A stretch of DNA of 64,000 nt from the NCBI GenBank assembly GCA_944390275.1, contig CALXPL010000005.1, forward strand, positions 48,839 through 112,838, in the 5' to 3' direction. A program made the position numbers and the translations under genes. Origin of the DNA: an uncultured Alphaproteobacteria bacterium (GTDB lineage Bacteria; Pseudomonadota; Alphaproteobacteria; RF32; CAG-239). Under the pieces are notes generated by a model. The model was not told the origin of the DNA and ran no database searches. It saw only the letters and a program-made list of their open reading frames with translations. Below are positions 31,691 through 40,830 of the stretch, in pieces; position 1 is the stretch's first letter; each line of letters starts with the position of its first letter.

Positions 31691-32671
31691 CTATCTCAGA
31701 CTGTAATTCTTTATAAAGTCTGCAATTTGTTCATCGCTGAATTTTTCCGGAAGAATTAAAGACTGAAATTGTGGCATTTTCATTTCTTTATAGTTCCTTT
31801 TGTAATCCATTTCATCCGACAAAATGCGGTTTCCCCAAGCATCTTTGATGTGATGACACTCAAGGTAATCGGTGTCGTAAGAAAAAATGCATAATATTCT
31901 GCGGACGGTATAGTTAAGATAGTTGTTTAGCAAATTATTTCCAACAGGGGGGAGAAATTCTTTTAGTGCGCGGTTGACTTCATAGTAATCGGCAAAAAGG
32001 CTTTTTCTCATTGCGTCATCTTGGCAAGATTTCTCAATCTTCTTGACGTCATGTCCATAATGCGGAAATATTGTGGTAAAACGATATCTTATTGCTCCGT
32101 CTAATGTTCCCAAAATGTCGGTTTCAGGTACATGGCGTTTATAAATACGTACGGCAATTTCACAAAGTTTTAGTGTTAAGGCTATTCTTTGTTTGCGGTA
32201 ATTGATATCCTCTCCCATAAAAAGATGAAGCTGCAAATAGGTACGCAGGGGTATGGCTAATGCAGATATTTCTTTTTCTATGTCTTGCGGAATGGAAATC
32301 GAGGGAAAATATTTTTCCAAAGCCTGTTTAATCTCTTTTTGTCTTTCTTCTTCGGCTTTTTCTATTTCTTTTTCATAGCCTTCCATGTATGAGAGGTAGT
32401 CTTTTATGGACTGAGGAAAATCTGTTTCCGGAATTTCAAATAATTTGTTACCGTTTAAGCTCACAGAAACTTGGAAGTCTTCAATGTAAGTCATATCCAA
32501 TTTTATGTCCTGCCATGGCCATTTGAAAAAAGGAGGCATCTTTCCCGTGTAGTTTTTTTGTGAGATGAAAATGCTTTTTTCATCTTTATTAACCGGATGT
32601 AAAATCCAACCGTCGGCTGTCGATTCAATCTTTTTAATCAAGCAGCTTTTTTCTTTAATGAAGTTGTTCAT
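31691..32671 (-). CDS. Unknown 326-residue protein
   Basis: No family recognised. The N-terminal third is beta-rich with aromatic pairs ('MPPFFKWPWQDIKLDMTYIE'), then a charged helical segment ('GYEKEIEKAEEERQKEIKQA', about 96-115) and an alpha-helical C-terminal domain rich in Tyr, His and Cys ('YLECHHIKDAWGNRILSDE'). The latter is slightly like an HNH core but lacks the rest of the motif, so I do not call a nuclease. No signal peptide. The start follows TTACTATT with no Shine-Dalgarno, a style shared with the other minus-strand genes at 33-36 kb. It forms a single-gene unit with its own terminator. Confidence 0.55.
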   Translation of the reverse strand: MNNFIKEKSCLIKKIESTADGWILHPVNKDEKSIFISQKNYTGKMPPFFKWPWQDIKLDMTYIEDFQVSVSLNGNKLFEIPETDFPQSIKDYLSYMEGYEKEIEKAEEERQKEIKQALEKYFPSISIPQDIEKEISALAIPLRTYLQLHLFMGEDINYRKQRIALTLKLCEIAVRIYKRHVPETDILGTLDGAIRYRFTTIFPHYGHDVKKIEKSCQDDAMRKSLFADYYEVNRALKEFLPPVGNNLLNNYLNYTVRRILCIFSYDTDYLECHHIKDAWGNRILSDEMDYKRNYKEMKMPQFQSLILPEKFSDEQIADFIKNYSLR

Positions 32672-32842
32672 AATAGTAATTTTTATAGAATTAATAATAG
32701 GTAATTTGGCTTAACTTAACAAATGTTTTGATAAAATGCAAGTTGTTTTGTCAAAGTTTAGTTTTTTCTTTTTAATCTTAAATAAAAATTAATGAGGCGA
32801 GGGTATTTTTTATATGTTTTTAATTTTTTTTGTGAGGTTTTT

Positions 32843-33187
32843 ATGAAAAAATTATCTTTTGCTGCTTTATGTGGTCTTTTTTTAGCCGGATGTTCTTATG
32901 ATATGGCGATGATGGGATATCCTAATCAGAGATATCCGGAACAAAATGAAAGTAATGTCGCGGTTTATAAAGGGGTGCCCGTACCGCAAAATTGTAAACA
33001 AATTTCAATGGTTATTTCTGATATAGACAGTAATGTTCAAGATATTGTCGATAATTTGCGTGAACAAGCCGCTGAAGTCGGGGCTAATTATGTTAATATT
33101 GATGATTTGTCTTACAGTAATGGTTGGTTCTCTTCAATGAACAAAGTTACCGTGGCAACCTTCTATCTTTGCTCTGATAATCAGTAA
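32843..33187 (+). CDS. Small lipoprotein, DUF4156/RcsF-like
   Basis: A 114-residue lipoprotein. ATG 32843 follows GAGG; the longer in-frame start at 32792 would give a poor leader. The signal peptide 'MKKLSFAALCGLFLAGC' puts the acylated residue at Cys17. The mature part has a beta-alpha-beta pattern ('NCKQISMVISDIDSN', 'LREQAAEVGANYVNIDDLSY', 'VTVATFYLC') close to DUF4156/RcsF-type domains, with two Cys that could form a disulfide. Role in envelope sensing is possible but not shown. Confidence 0.65.
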   Translation: MKKLSFAALCGLFLAGCSYDMAMMGYPNQRYPEQNESNVAVYKGVPVPQNCKQISMVISDIDSNVQDIVDNLREQAAEVGANYVNIDDLSYSNGWFSSMNKVTVATFYLCSDNQ

Positions 33188-33206
33188 TTTTTCGAAAGAC
33201 ACAAAA

Positions 33207-33245
33207 AATCCCTCAGGTTTTGTTAAAAACGTGAGGGGTTTTTTT
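33207..33245 (+). terminator. Terminator after the DUF4156-like lipoprotein gene
   Basis: CCCTCA (33210-33215) pairs with TGAGGG (33232-33237), with an A-rich left flank and a run of seven T. Confidence 0.75.
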
Positions 33246-33267
33246 ATGGGATTATTTTTTGAATGGA

Positions 33268-33936
33268 TTATTTCCCTTCAAAAATCTTTTTCGCTTGGGC
33301 GGATGTCAGCTTCTTTATCTGCTTGCCCTCTTTGTCAAAGACATAGGCTTCCGCTAAGCTCCAGTTCGCTTTCCCGTTCTTGCCGACTATCGGACGTTTG
33401 TCATTTTTGTTCTTGGCTACGTTGTAATGGCTTCCGTCGTAAATGAGATATGGATATTCTCCCGCAATTACAACTTTCCCTTGTTGATTGAGAATGCCCG
33501 CTTTCCCGTCTTGCATAAAGAGTATATTTCCGGCTTGGTCAACTTCTAAGGTTTCATAATCTCCCGAAATCTTGGTTTGGGTCTTTATAAAGTAAAAACC
33601 TTTCTTGGAGCCGCGTTGAAACTCAAAGTAGTCCCCTTTGTTCTTAATCCGGTCTTGGCTCGGAATAATCAGTTGCCCATCCGTGTCAAAAAGTTGCACA
33701 CCGCTAGAATCTTCTGCCAGAAAGTAACCCGAAACATAATAGTTGATGCTTGAATAACGTTGCGGAATAATCTCTTGGTCGTTGATAAGATTGATTACTC
33801 CATAGCAATTTGTGCCTTCCAACGTTACCGTTGCATAGTTCGTGTCAACAAAGCGTTGCTTCACTTCTTTAGGTCCGCAACTGCTCAAAAACATTACTAC
33901 GGCGGATAATACCGCCAAAAATGCAAAATTTTTCAT
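33268..33936 (-). CDS. WG-repeat-like lipoprotein
   Basis: A 222-residue lipoprotein. Signal peptide with lipobox 'VMFLSSC' (Cys20). The mature part has repeated beta-strand units of the WG-repeat kind: 'CYGVINLINDQEIIPQRYSS', 'SGVQLFDTDGQLIIPSQ' and 'KAGILNQQGKVVIAGEYPYL'. WG-repeat proteins are common in the periplasm of Bacteroidetes and other gut bacteria, with unclear roles. The ATG follows TTTACTATT without a Shine-Dalgarno, which also recalls Bacteroidetes genes, so lateral origin is possible. Confidence 0.65.
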   Translation of the reverse strand: MKNFAFLAVLSAVVMFLSSCGPKEVKQRFVDTNYATVTLEGTNCYGVINLINDQEIIPQRYSSINYYVSGYFLAEDSSGVQLFDTDGQLIIPSQDRIKNKGDYFEFQRGSKKGFYFIKTQTKISGDYETLEVDQAGNILFMQDGKAGILNQQGKVVIAGEYPYLIYDGSHYNVAKNKNDKRPIVGKNGKANWSLAEAYVFDKEGKQIKKLTSAQAKKIFEGK

Positions 33937-34052
33937 AATAGTAAAAATTTAAAATTAAACAAAAAAATAACTATCTCATCTTTGGTTTAACAGATTTTGC
34001 CCTAATGTCAATGTCCTTTCTGCCAATCTTGAGATAAGTCTTCTTTTGGTTC

Positions 34053-34556
34053 TTATTGTTGTTTTTCTTCTTTTTCTATTTTACCGAGGTATTGTGTGAG
34101 GAGTTTTGCGACTTTTTCATGGTCTTCTTTGCTTATGTCATATAATGGAATGGAAAATGCCGTGAAATCGCTGTCTATTATCATCTTTTGCAAAAAGTTG
34201 TATTTGTATTGTAATTTGGCACGCGGATATAAAACTATTATCGGCAATTTCTTAAAGCAACAATGTGCCGTGCGGTATTGCGCTCCGGCGATATCTTTCC
34301 AGGCTAAGGGATGGCAATGGTCGATTTTTATGCTCTCTTCACTGATTACCGCTACCGGTATCTTGCATAAATATTTCCAACTCCACATCAATAAGGTTGT
34401 GCTGAATAATCCCAGCATGATTTGCATTTGATCCCAATGCCATAACATCGGATGCTTAACAGCACAATTTATCAGGAAATATAAAACCAGTAGGTTGAGT
34501 ACAAGCCAGACATAATTTTTTTTGAATTTGTAGTAAATAACTTCTTTGTCTTTCAT
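34053..34556 (-). CDS. Two-helix membrane protein (STM3941/YcxB-like layout)
   Basis: A 167-residue protein with GGAGGACGCC upstream of the ATG. Two transmembrane segments near the N terminus ('YVWLVLNLLVLYFLINCAV' and 'QIMLGLFSTTLLMWSWKYL') are followed by a cytosolic domain of strands ('VAVISEESIKIDH', 'LAWKDIAGAQYRTA', 'LPIIVLYPRAKLQ') that resembles the PH-like domain of STM3941/YcxB-type proteins, and a C-terminal helix. Function of such proteins is unknown. Confidence 0.55.
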   Translation of the reverse strand: MKDKEVIYYKFKKNYVWLVLNLLVLYFLINCAVKHPMLWHWDQMQIMLGLFSTTLLMWSWKYLCKIPVAVISEESIKIDHCHPLAWKDIAGAQYRTAHCCFKKLPIIVLYPRAKLQYKYNFLQKMIIDSDFTAFSIPLYDISKEDHEKVAKLLTQYLGKIEKEEKQQ

Positions 34557-34621
34557 GGCGTCCTCCTTTGCTCTTTTTTTATCTTAGCACATTTTACGCG
34601 AGTCTGCTATTTCTTTCTTTA

Positions 34622-34660
34622 TAAAAAAAACAGCCCTTTCTTTTGAGGAAAGGACTGTCT
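34622..34660 (-). terminator. Terminator for the 34695-35837 gene
   Basis: ACAGCCCTTTC (34630-34640) pairs with GAAAGGACTGT (34648-34658), with one mismatch or wobble; on the minus strand it is followed by a T run (34622-34629). Confidence 0.85.
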
Positions 34661-34694
34661 TTTTTTAGTTACAAAATTGGATAGATTTTAACCC

Positions 34695-35837
34695 TTAGAA
34701 GTATTTTTCTTCCGGTGTCTCTTTGAGATAATCCAAAAAGTCAGCTCTAAGCGGGCTGCCGTTGTATTTTCCCAAAAAGTTTTGATAATCTTCCAAATCT
34801 TGTTTAATCTCCACATCGTAGCTGTCTTTGGTAAAACAGCTTCTTGCGCGAAGGTCGCTCAAGATGATGTGTAAGACTGCTTCTTCGTGGTCGGTGCCGT
34901 AGAGGAGCTCCTCATAATTGGGCCATCCCATGTTGCTGTAACAGGAAATGAGCTCCTTAAAGGCGTTCCAGTCGGCATCCATCACCTCCGGCATCAAATA
35001 TCTTTCAGGGTTCGCTGATTTGGTTTCGCCCTCAAAGGTAATGGTGTCTTTGGTCAAAGGACCGAGGCTGGCTGCGATATAGCCCAACAGAATTTCCGAT
35101 AATCTGCCATCAACGACGTGCAATTTGGTAATTATCGGGCAGTGAGCTATTACAAAGTTCATTTTGGCATCTTTGTATTTTGGGTCGGATGCTTTCAGCA
35201 TAAATTCGGCAAGAAGCCTCTTGTCATAGCTGAAATTTCCCGAACACAAAATAAATGTTGTTTCCTGATTGCTCTCCTTTGCGAATTGATACAATTCATC
35301 AAAGTTTCCGGCGGTATCAATATCCTTACAAATTCGTTCGTTTTCGCGAACGTAACTTGTCGGTGCCAGATAAGACAAAACATTCAGGTAAGCATTGTAT
35401 TCGCTGCCGACCATAATTCCGGCTTTACGATTGAAAACGGTTTCGTACAATCCTTTATTGCCGCCTTTGCCTATGGCTAACAACGGAAGAAGCTCGTCGT
35501 GTTGTTTGGCATAAAAACGCAGGGTTTCAAAACAGCATAAATGCGCTGTCATGATTCCTGAAAAACAGACAAGTACCGGATTTATCATGTTCTCCGGTAG
35601 TTTGTAAATACTTGCAACGCGGGCTTGGGATGTTGTTCCCTGTGCGTTGGCGTAGGTATAAACTTCTCCGGGGCGGCAACCGCCGATTTTTTCGGCATAT
35701 ACCAAAACCGGTGCCCATTTTTCAGCCTTAATTTTGTGTGCCGGTAATGCTCCTATTTTGTTGGCCATCCATTGGCGACCATCAGCATTGCACTTAAATC
35801 CATTCTCTCTCAGCAGTTCTTCAAATTTTTTTTCCAT
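34695..35837 (-). CDS. Unknown 380-residue protein
   Basis: No family recognised. It looks cytosolic (no signal peptide, no membrane helix). Visible parts are an N-terminal domain with 'GGCRPGEVYTYANAQGTTSQ', a middle region with 'LLPLLAIGKGGNKGLYETVF' and 'ETTFILCSGNFSYDKRLLAE', and a C-terminal acidic helical region. The 'ILCSGN...RLLAEFML' pattern recalls YdcF/ElyC-type Rossmann proteins, and 'AIGKGGNKG' their loops, but the match is too weak to name. The ATG follows ATATTATT without a Shine-Dalgarno. It is a single-gene unit with its own terminator. Confidence 0.5.
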   Translation of the reverse strand: MEKKFEELLRENGFKCNADGRQWMANKIGALPAHKIKAEKWAPVLVYAEKIGGCRPGEVYTYANAQGTTSQARVASIYKLPENMINPVLVCFSGIMTAHLCCFETLRFYAKQHDELLPLLAIGKGGNKGLYETVFNRKAGIMVGSEYNAYLNVLSYLAPTSYVRENERICKDIDTAGNFDELYQFAKESNQETTFILCSGNFSYDKRLLAEFMLKASDPKYKDAKMNFVIAHCPIITKLHVVDGRLSEILLGYIAASLGPLTKDTITFEGETKSANPERYLMPEVMDADWNAFKELISCYSNMGWPNYEELLYGTDHEEAVLHIILSDLRARSCFTKDSYDVEIKQDLEDYQNFLGKYNGSPLRADFLDYLKETPEEKYF

Positions 35838-35930
35838 AATAATATATTTTTAATATTTAACAATTTTATTATAACATATTTTTCTCATATGTAAATCACT
35901 ATTTTGATATCTCTATGAAGAAAAATACAA

Positions 35931-35962
35931 ACAGCCCTCCTTGTTAAGAAGAGGGACTGTTT
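35931..35962 (-). terminator. Terminator for the 35978-36724 gene
   Basis: ACAGCCCTCC (35931-35940) pairs with GAGGGACTGT (35951-35960), allowing two imperfect positions; 15 bases after the stop on the minus strand. Confidence 0.7.
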
Positions 35963-35977
35963 TGATAATTCGGTTTT

Positions 35978-36724
35978 TTAGCACATCCATTTGGGTGGCT
36001 GGAATGTTGCTTCTGTTACATTGATTGGTGCTTCCATCGGTTTGGGATAGAATTTCTGACCACAAGCCCGACAGTAACCAACTACTTTGTAACTACTTAA
36101 TCTTCCATCATTTCCCCACCAGACTATATAATTGCAGCCGTAGCAATCATTTGGGTCTGTAATGTTAATCATCGGGGTTGTGAGGAATTCCAATCCGCCC
36201 CATAATACTCCAAAGATATTGACATCACTATATGTCCATAATGATACAACATCTGATTTTGGAATATACAGGTCGTAGTCAAATTCACTGTGGTCGAATT
36301 TATACTTTTCCTCTAGCACAGCTTTCGGAATGGCGTAAAATTCGTTTTTTATTACATTTTGCGCAGCGACTTTGCTGTCATCCAACTCGATTGAATGTTC
36401 TTCGTAGCCATCAATGACAGTACGTATGCATTCACCCGGTTTGATGTTTTTCCACACCCGAATGGGTTCTTGTTTAACGGCGTAGTATATACCGTGTTTT
36501 TTAGCCATTTTTTGACCGTGTTTGTAAAAATCAACAAAGTGATAGGCTACTCCGATTTCATTATACAAACATGTCGGCATGTCAATTTCTTGACCATCAA
36601 CAACTGCTATGGCGCGATTGTTTATGACGGTAATGTAATTACCATTAAAACTTTCTGCTTCAGCTGCGTTGATTTTGTTAAATACTCTGCCGTTTTGATC
36701 CCGAAAAATTTTATTGAAATTCAT
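35978..36724 (-). CDS. Unknown protein with a C-terminal zinc-ribbon-like Cys set
   Basis: A 248-residue protein, probably cytosolic. The last third has C-Y-G-C ('DPNDCYGCNYIVWW') and C-R-A-C ('VVGYCRACGQKFYP') pairs spaced about 25 residues apart, as in a zinc ribbon, plus a terminal Cys. The first two thirds are mixed alpha-beta without recognised motif. The ATG follows a weak leader. It belongs to the group of minus-strand single genes with individual terminators at 31-37 kb; these may have arrived together, which is inference. Confidence 0.5.
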   Translation of the reverse strand: MNFNKIFRDQNGRVFNKINAAEAESFNGNYITVINNRAIAVVDGQEIDMPTCLYNEIGVAYHFVDFYKHGQKMAKKHGIYYAVKQEPIRVWKNIKPGECIRTVIDGYEEHSIELDDSKVAAQNVIKNEFYAIPKAVLEEKYKFDHSEFDYDLYIPKSDVVSLWTYSDVNIFGVLWGGLEFLTTPMINITDPNDCYGCNYIVWWGNDGRLSSYKVVGYCRACGQKFYPKPMEAPINVTEATFQPPKWMC

Positions 36725-37113
36725 GTTAGTGATATTTATAGAAGAGACTGGATTATCTCATCTTTAGTTAATATTAAAAAATATTCTCATTCTGAAACAA
36801 TCCGTTTCCCTATAAAGGCAACATCATGAATATCCAACAGAATAATAGAATACAAAAATTGTTATATCACTTTTTACTATAACATATTTTTATGTCTATT
36901 CCAACTCTTATTTTTGTCCTAATTTAAAAAAATTGACGGTTATGTGAAATTTGGCTCTCGGAAGTTTTTTGGGGGGATTATTTTTTTTTGATGGATTTTT
37001 GAATCTTTTGGTGTTATAAATGCGCGCATAGAGAATCTGTATGGCTCTATCGTCAGCTCCTTTCCGGGCTGTCGAAAGCTTTTTTTTGTAACTAATTTAA
37101 GGAAAATAACATA
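36725..37113. other. Intergenic region upstream of nifJ
   Basis: 389 bases without a gene. The left two thirds are AT-rich and should hold the promoters of the divergent genes. Close to nifJ there is a hairpin with a T run (see next entry). A 417-codon open frame on the minus strand (36940-38193) starts inside nifJ and runs into this region; it is a shadow of the strongly biased nifJ sequence. Confidence 0.6.
37051..37087 (+). promoter_or_regulatory. Hairpin with T run in the nifJ leader (attenuator or upstream terminator)
   Basis: CGTCAGC (37051-37057) pairs with GCTGTCG (37068-37074) with one T-T mismatch, followed by AAAGC and eight T, 26 bases before the nifJ ATG. No plus-strand gene lies just upstream that needs a terminator, so it could control nifJ transcription by attenuation. 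Confidence 0.4.
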
Positions 37114-40100
37114 ATGTCTGATGTTAAGATGAAAATGATGGATGGTAACGAAGCTGCCGCTTCCGTTGCTCACCGCATGAACGAAGTCTGCGTTATTTAC
37201 CCGATTACCCCGTCTTCTCCGATGGGGGAATGGGCCGATGCGTGGTCTGCTGCTAATCAGAAAAATCTTTGGGGCGTCGTTCCTGAAGTTCAGGAAATGC
37301 AATCCGAAGCCGGTGCCGCCGGTGCTTGCCACGGTGCTTTGCAAGCCGGTTCTTTGACAACAACCTTTACCGCTTCTCAAGGCTTGCTCTTGATGATCCC
37401 GAATATGTATAAAATCGCCGGTGAACTCTCTCCGTTCGTTATGCATGTTGCCGCTCGCTCTTTGGCTTATCATGCTTTGTCTATCTTCGGTGATCATTCC
37501 GACGTTATGTCTTGCCGTCAGACCGGTTTCGCTATGTTGTGCTCTAATTCCGTTCAGGAAGTTCATGACTTTGCCGCTATCGCTCAGACTTCTACTCTCC
37601 GCGCTCGCGTGCCCTTTATGCACTTCTTTGATGGTTTCCGCACTTCTCACGAAATCAAAAAAATTAAACTCCTCTCTGATGATAATTTGAGAGATATGCT
37701 CAAAGGTATTAATACCAATTTTGTGGCTGAACACGCTCTGCGTCCGGAAGCTCCGGTTATTCGCGGTACCGCTCAAAACCCAGACGTCTTCTTCCAAGGT
37801 CGTGAAGCATCTAATAAATATTATGATGCCGTTGAAGGTATTGTTCAGGAAGAAATGGACAAGTTTGCTAAAATCTCCGGTCGTCAATATAATGTCGTTG
37901 ATTATGTCGGTCCGAAAGATGCCGAACAAGTTATCGTTATTATGGGTTCCGGTGCCGAAACCGTTGAAGAAGCTATTAACTATCTCAACAACAACGGTTA
38001 TAAAGTCGGCTTGGTTAAGGTTCGTTTGTATCGTCCTTTCCCGACAAAATCTTTCTTGAAGGCTTTGCCGGCTTCTGTTAAAACCGTTAACGTTCTTGAC
38101 AGAACAAAAGAATCCGGTTCTATCGGTGAACCTTTGTATTTGGATGTCGTTGCTACCCTTACTCAGGCTTTTGCTAACGGCGAAATCGCTCATATGCCTC
38201 GTATCGTCGGCGGTCGTTACGGCTTGTCTTCTAAAGAATTTACTCCGGGTATGGTTAAAGCCGTTTATGATAACGGTGCCGCTGCAAAACCGTTAAACGG
38301 ATTTACCGTCGGTATCGAAGATGATGTTACTCACAAATCTTTGTCTTACAGCGATGATATTGATACCGAAGGTAAAGATGTTGTTCGTGCCGTATTCTTT
38401 GGTTTGGGTGCTGATGGTACAGTCGGTGCTAACAAAAACTCAATCAAAATTATTGCCGAAGATGCCGGAAAATATGGTCAGGGGTATTTCGTTTATGACT
38501 CTCGTAAATCCGGTTCTATGACGACTTCTCACTTGCGTTTCTCGGATAATCCGATTAAAGCCGCTTATTTAATTAATAAAGCTGATTTCGTTGCTTGCCA
38601 CCAATTCCCATTTATGGCAAAAGTCGATATCTTGAAAATCGCTAAAGAAGGGGCAACTTTCCTCTTGAACGCTCCTTATGACGGTCAAGAAGTTTGGAAC
38701 CATTTACCGCGCGAAGTACAACAACAAATTATTGATAAGAAAATTAATTTCTATTCTATTAATGCTGTTGATGTGGCTCGTAAAACCGGTATGGGTCAAC
38801 GCATTAATACAATCATGCAGACTTGCTTCTTTGCTATTTCTAATATTTTGCCTAAAGATGAGGCAATTGCTCAAATTAAAAACGCTATTAAGAAAACTTA
38901 TAGCAAAAAAGGTGATGCCATTGTTCAAAAGAACTTTGCCGCCGTTGACGCTACTTTGGAACATTTAACAAAAATCGAAGTTCCGGCTCAGGCTACTTCT
39001 GCTTTGCATATGCAAGCTCCTGTTCCGGCTAATGCTCCCGAATTTGTTAAAAAACTTACCGGTGAACTTATTGCCGATCGCGGTGATAAACTTCCGGTTT
39101 CTGCTTTTGCCGAAGTTGCCGACGGTACTTGGCCGACTGGTACTACTCAATATGAAAAACGCTGCATCGCTACCGAAATTCCGGTTTGGGATGCTGATAC
39201 TTGTATTCAATGCGGTAAATGCTCTATCGTTTGCCCGCACGGCGTTATTCGTATGAAAGTAGCCAGCGAAGAAGAGTTGAAAAATGCTCCGAAAGGCTTT
39301 AAATCTGCTCCTTATAAAGGAAAAGAATTTGCCGGTAAACAATTTATTTGGCAGATGTCTCCGGAAGATTGTACCGGTTGCGGTATCTGCGTAAGCGCTT
39401 GCCCGGCTAAAAATAAAGCTGATCCGGCTCGCAAAGCTATTAATATGGATCACATCGAAAATCATTTGGATGAACAAAAGGCTTGCTGGAACTTCTTTGA
39501 AACTTTGCCTTACGTTAAACGTACCGAAGTTGCTAAGAACTTGCCGAAGACAACTCAGATGATTCAACCGTTGTTCGAATTCTCCGGTGCTTGTGCCGGC
39601 TGCGGTGAAACTCCGTATATCAAACTTTTGACTCAATTGTTTGGTGACAGAATGGTTGTCGCTAATGCAACGGGTTGCTCTTCAATCTATTCCGGTAACT
39701 TGCCGACAACTCCTTATGCTAAGGATGAAAAAGGTCATGGTCCGGCTTGGGCTAACTCTTTGTTCGAAGATAACGCCGAATTCGGTTTGGGTATGCGTTT
39801 CTCTATCGACCAACAGAAACATATTGCCGAATCTTTGTTGAATAATTTGAAAGACAAAATCGGTGCCGAATTGGTTGAAAAGATTCAAAATAACCCACAA
39901 TCAAATGATACGGAAATTGATGCTCAACGTGATAATGTTGCCGCTTTGCGTGCGAAACTTGCTTCAATTAACGATGAAGAAGCAAAACACCTTGACAAAG
40001 TTGCTGATTATCTCATCAAGAAATCTGTTTGGATTATCGGTGGTGATGGTTGGGCTTATGATATTGGTTTCGGCGGTTTGGATCATGCTATCGCTTCCGG

Positions 40101-40674
40101 TAAGAATATCAATATCTTGGTTATTGATACCGGTGTTTACTCTAATACGGGTGGTCAACAATCTAAGGCTACACCGATGGGTGCTTCCGCTAAATTTGCT
40201 ACTGCCGGTAAAGAATTACCGAAGAAAGATTTGGCTATGATTGCTATGTCTTACGGTAATGTTTATGTCGCTCAAGTTTCTATGGGTGCTAATGATTCCC
40301 AAGTTATTAAAGCGATGAACGAAGCTGAAGCTTTTGACGGTCCGTCCATCATTATTGCTTACTCTCACTGTATTGCTCAAGGTTTCAATTTGGCTGACGG
40401 TTTGGAACACCAAAAAGTTGCCGTTGAAACAGGTAGTTGGCCGTTGTATCGTTATAACCCGAACAACATTAAAGAAGGTAAAGCTCCTTTGACACTTGAT
40501 TCAAAAGCTCCTTCTCGTCCGTTGTCTGACTTTATGTCTAACGAAGTTCGTTTCCAGATTGTCAATAAGATGAATCCGGAACGCTATGAAGCTTTGATGG
40601 AAAAATCTTCCGAAAATCTCAAAGCAAAACGCGAATTGTTAGAACATATGGCTGAATTTAAAGTTCAGGAATAA
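37114..40674 (+). CDS. nifJ: Pyruvate:ferredoxin (flavodoxin) oxidoreductase
   Basis: A 1186-residue single-chain PFOR that oxidises pyruvate to acetyl-CoA and CO2 and reduces ferredoxin or flavodoxin. Domain order is complete: domain I 'VCVIYPITPSSPMGEW' (pyruvate site), a central domain ('VGLVKVRLYRPFPTKSFLKA', CoA region), a two-cluster ferredoxin insert 'CIQCGKCSIVCPHG' (about 696) and 'CTGCGICVSACPAKN' (about 754), another Cys in 'SGACAGCGETPY', and the thiamine diphosphate motif 'GGDGWAYDIGFGGLDHA' with 'GVYSNTGGQQSKATPMG'. The strong preference for GCT, GGT and GTT codons suggests high expression. AAGGAAAA precedes the ATG. It marks an anaerobic, fermentative metabolism. Confidence 0.98.
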   Translation: MSDVKMKMMDGNEAAASVAHRMNEVCVIYPITPSSPMGEWADAWSAANQKNLWGVVPEVQEMQSEAGAAGACHGALQAGSLTTTFTASQGLLLMIPNMYKIAGELSPFVMHVAARSLAYHALSIFGDHSDVMSCRQTGFAMLCSNSVQEVHDFAAIAQTSTLRARVPFMHFFDGFRTSHEIKKIKLLSDDNLRDMLKGINTNFVAEHALRPEAPVIRGTAQNPDVFFQGREASNKYYDAVEGIVQEEMDKFAKISGRQYNVVDYVGPKDAEQVIVIMGSGAETVEEAINYLNNNGYKVGLVKVRLYRPFPTKSFLKALPASVKTVNVLDRTKESGSIGEPLYLDVVATLTQAFANGEIAHMPRIVGGRYGLSSKEFTPGMVKAVYDNGAAAKPLNGFTVGIEDDVTHKSLSYSDDIDTEGKDVVRAVFFGLGADGTVGANKNSIKIIAEDAGKYGQGYFVYDSRKSGSMTTSHLRFSDNPIKAAYLINKADFVACHQFPFMAKVDILKIAKEGATFLLNAPYDGQEVWNHLPREVQQQIIDKKINFYSINAVDVARKTGMGQRINTIMQTCFFAISNILPKDEAIAQIKNAIKKTYSKKGDAIVQKNFAAVDATLEHLTKIEVPAQATSALHMQAPVPANAPEFVKKLTGELIADRGDKLPVSAFAEVADGTWPTGTTQYEKRCIATEIPVWDADTCIQCGKCSIVCPHGVIRMKVASEEELKNAPKGFKSAPYKGKEFAGKQFIWQMSPEDCTGCGICVSACPAKNKADPARKAINMDHIENHLDEQKACWNFFETLPYVKRTEVAKNLPKTTQMIQPLFEFSGACAGCGETPYIKLLTQLFGDRMVVANATGCSSIYSGNLPTTPYAKDEKGHGPAWANSLFEDNAEFGLGMRFSIDQQKHIAESLLNNLKDKIGAELVEKIQNNPQSNDTEIDAQRDNVAALRAKLASINDEEAKHLDKVADYLIKKSVWIIGGDGWAYDIGFGGLDHAIASGKNINILVIDTGVYSNTGGQQSKATPMGASAKFATAGKELPKKDLAMIAMSYGNVYVAQVSMGANDSQVIKAMNEAEAFDGPSIIIAYSHCIAQGFNLADGLEHQKVAVETGSWPLYRYNPNNIKEGKAPLTLDSKAPSRPLSDFMSNEVRFQIVNKMNPERYEALMEKSSENLKAKRELLEHMAEFKVQE

Positions 40675-40693
40675 GGTTACTGACGAAATAAGT

Positions 40694-40730
40694 AAAGCTC
40701 CTTGGTGAAAGCCAAGGAGCTTTTTTTGGG
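40694..40730 (+). terminator. nifJ terminator
   Basis: AAAGCTCCTTGG (40694-40705) and CCAAGGAGCTTT (40712-40723) form a perfect 12-pair stem followed by a T run, 20 bases after the nifJ stop. Confidence 0.95.
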
Positions 40731-40830
40731 TTACCATGCTGAAAATTTTGTACTTGGTCATGAGTTTGTGCGGAAATATTGCTTGAGGCGGTTGACGTTG
40801 AGCTCTTGTTGCTGCTGCGTAGAGTGGTGA

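Noticed and set aside
36940..38193. 417-codon open frame on the minus strand
   Set aside because: It is antisense to the N-terminal third of nifJ, whose motifs are unambiguous; the long frame is a by-product of strong codon bias.
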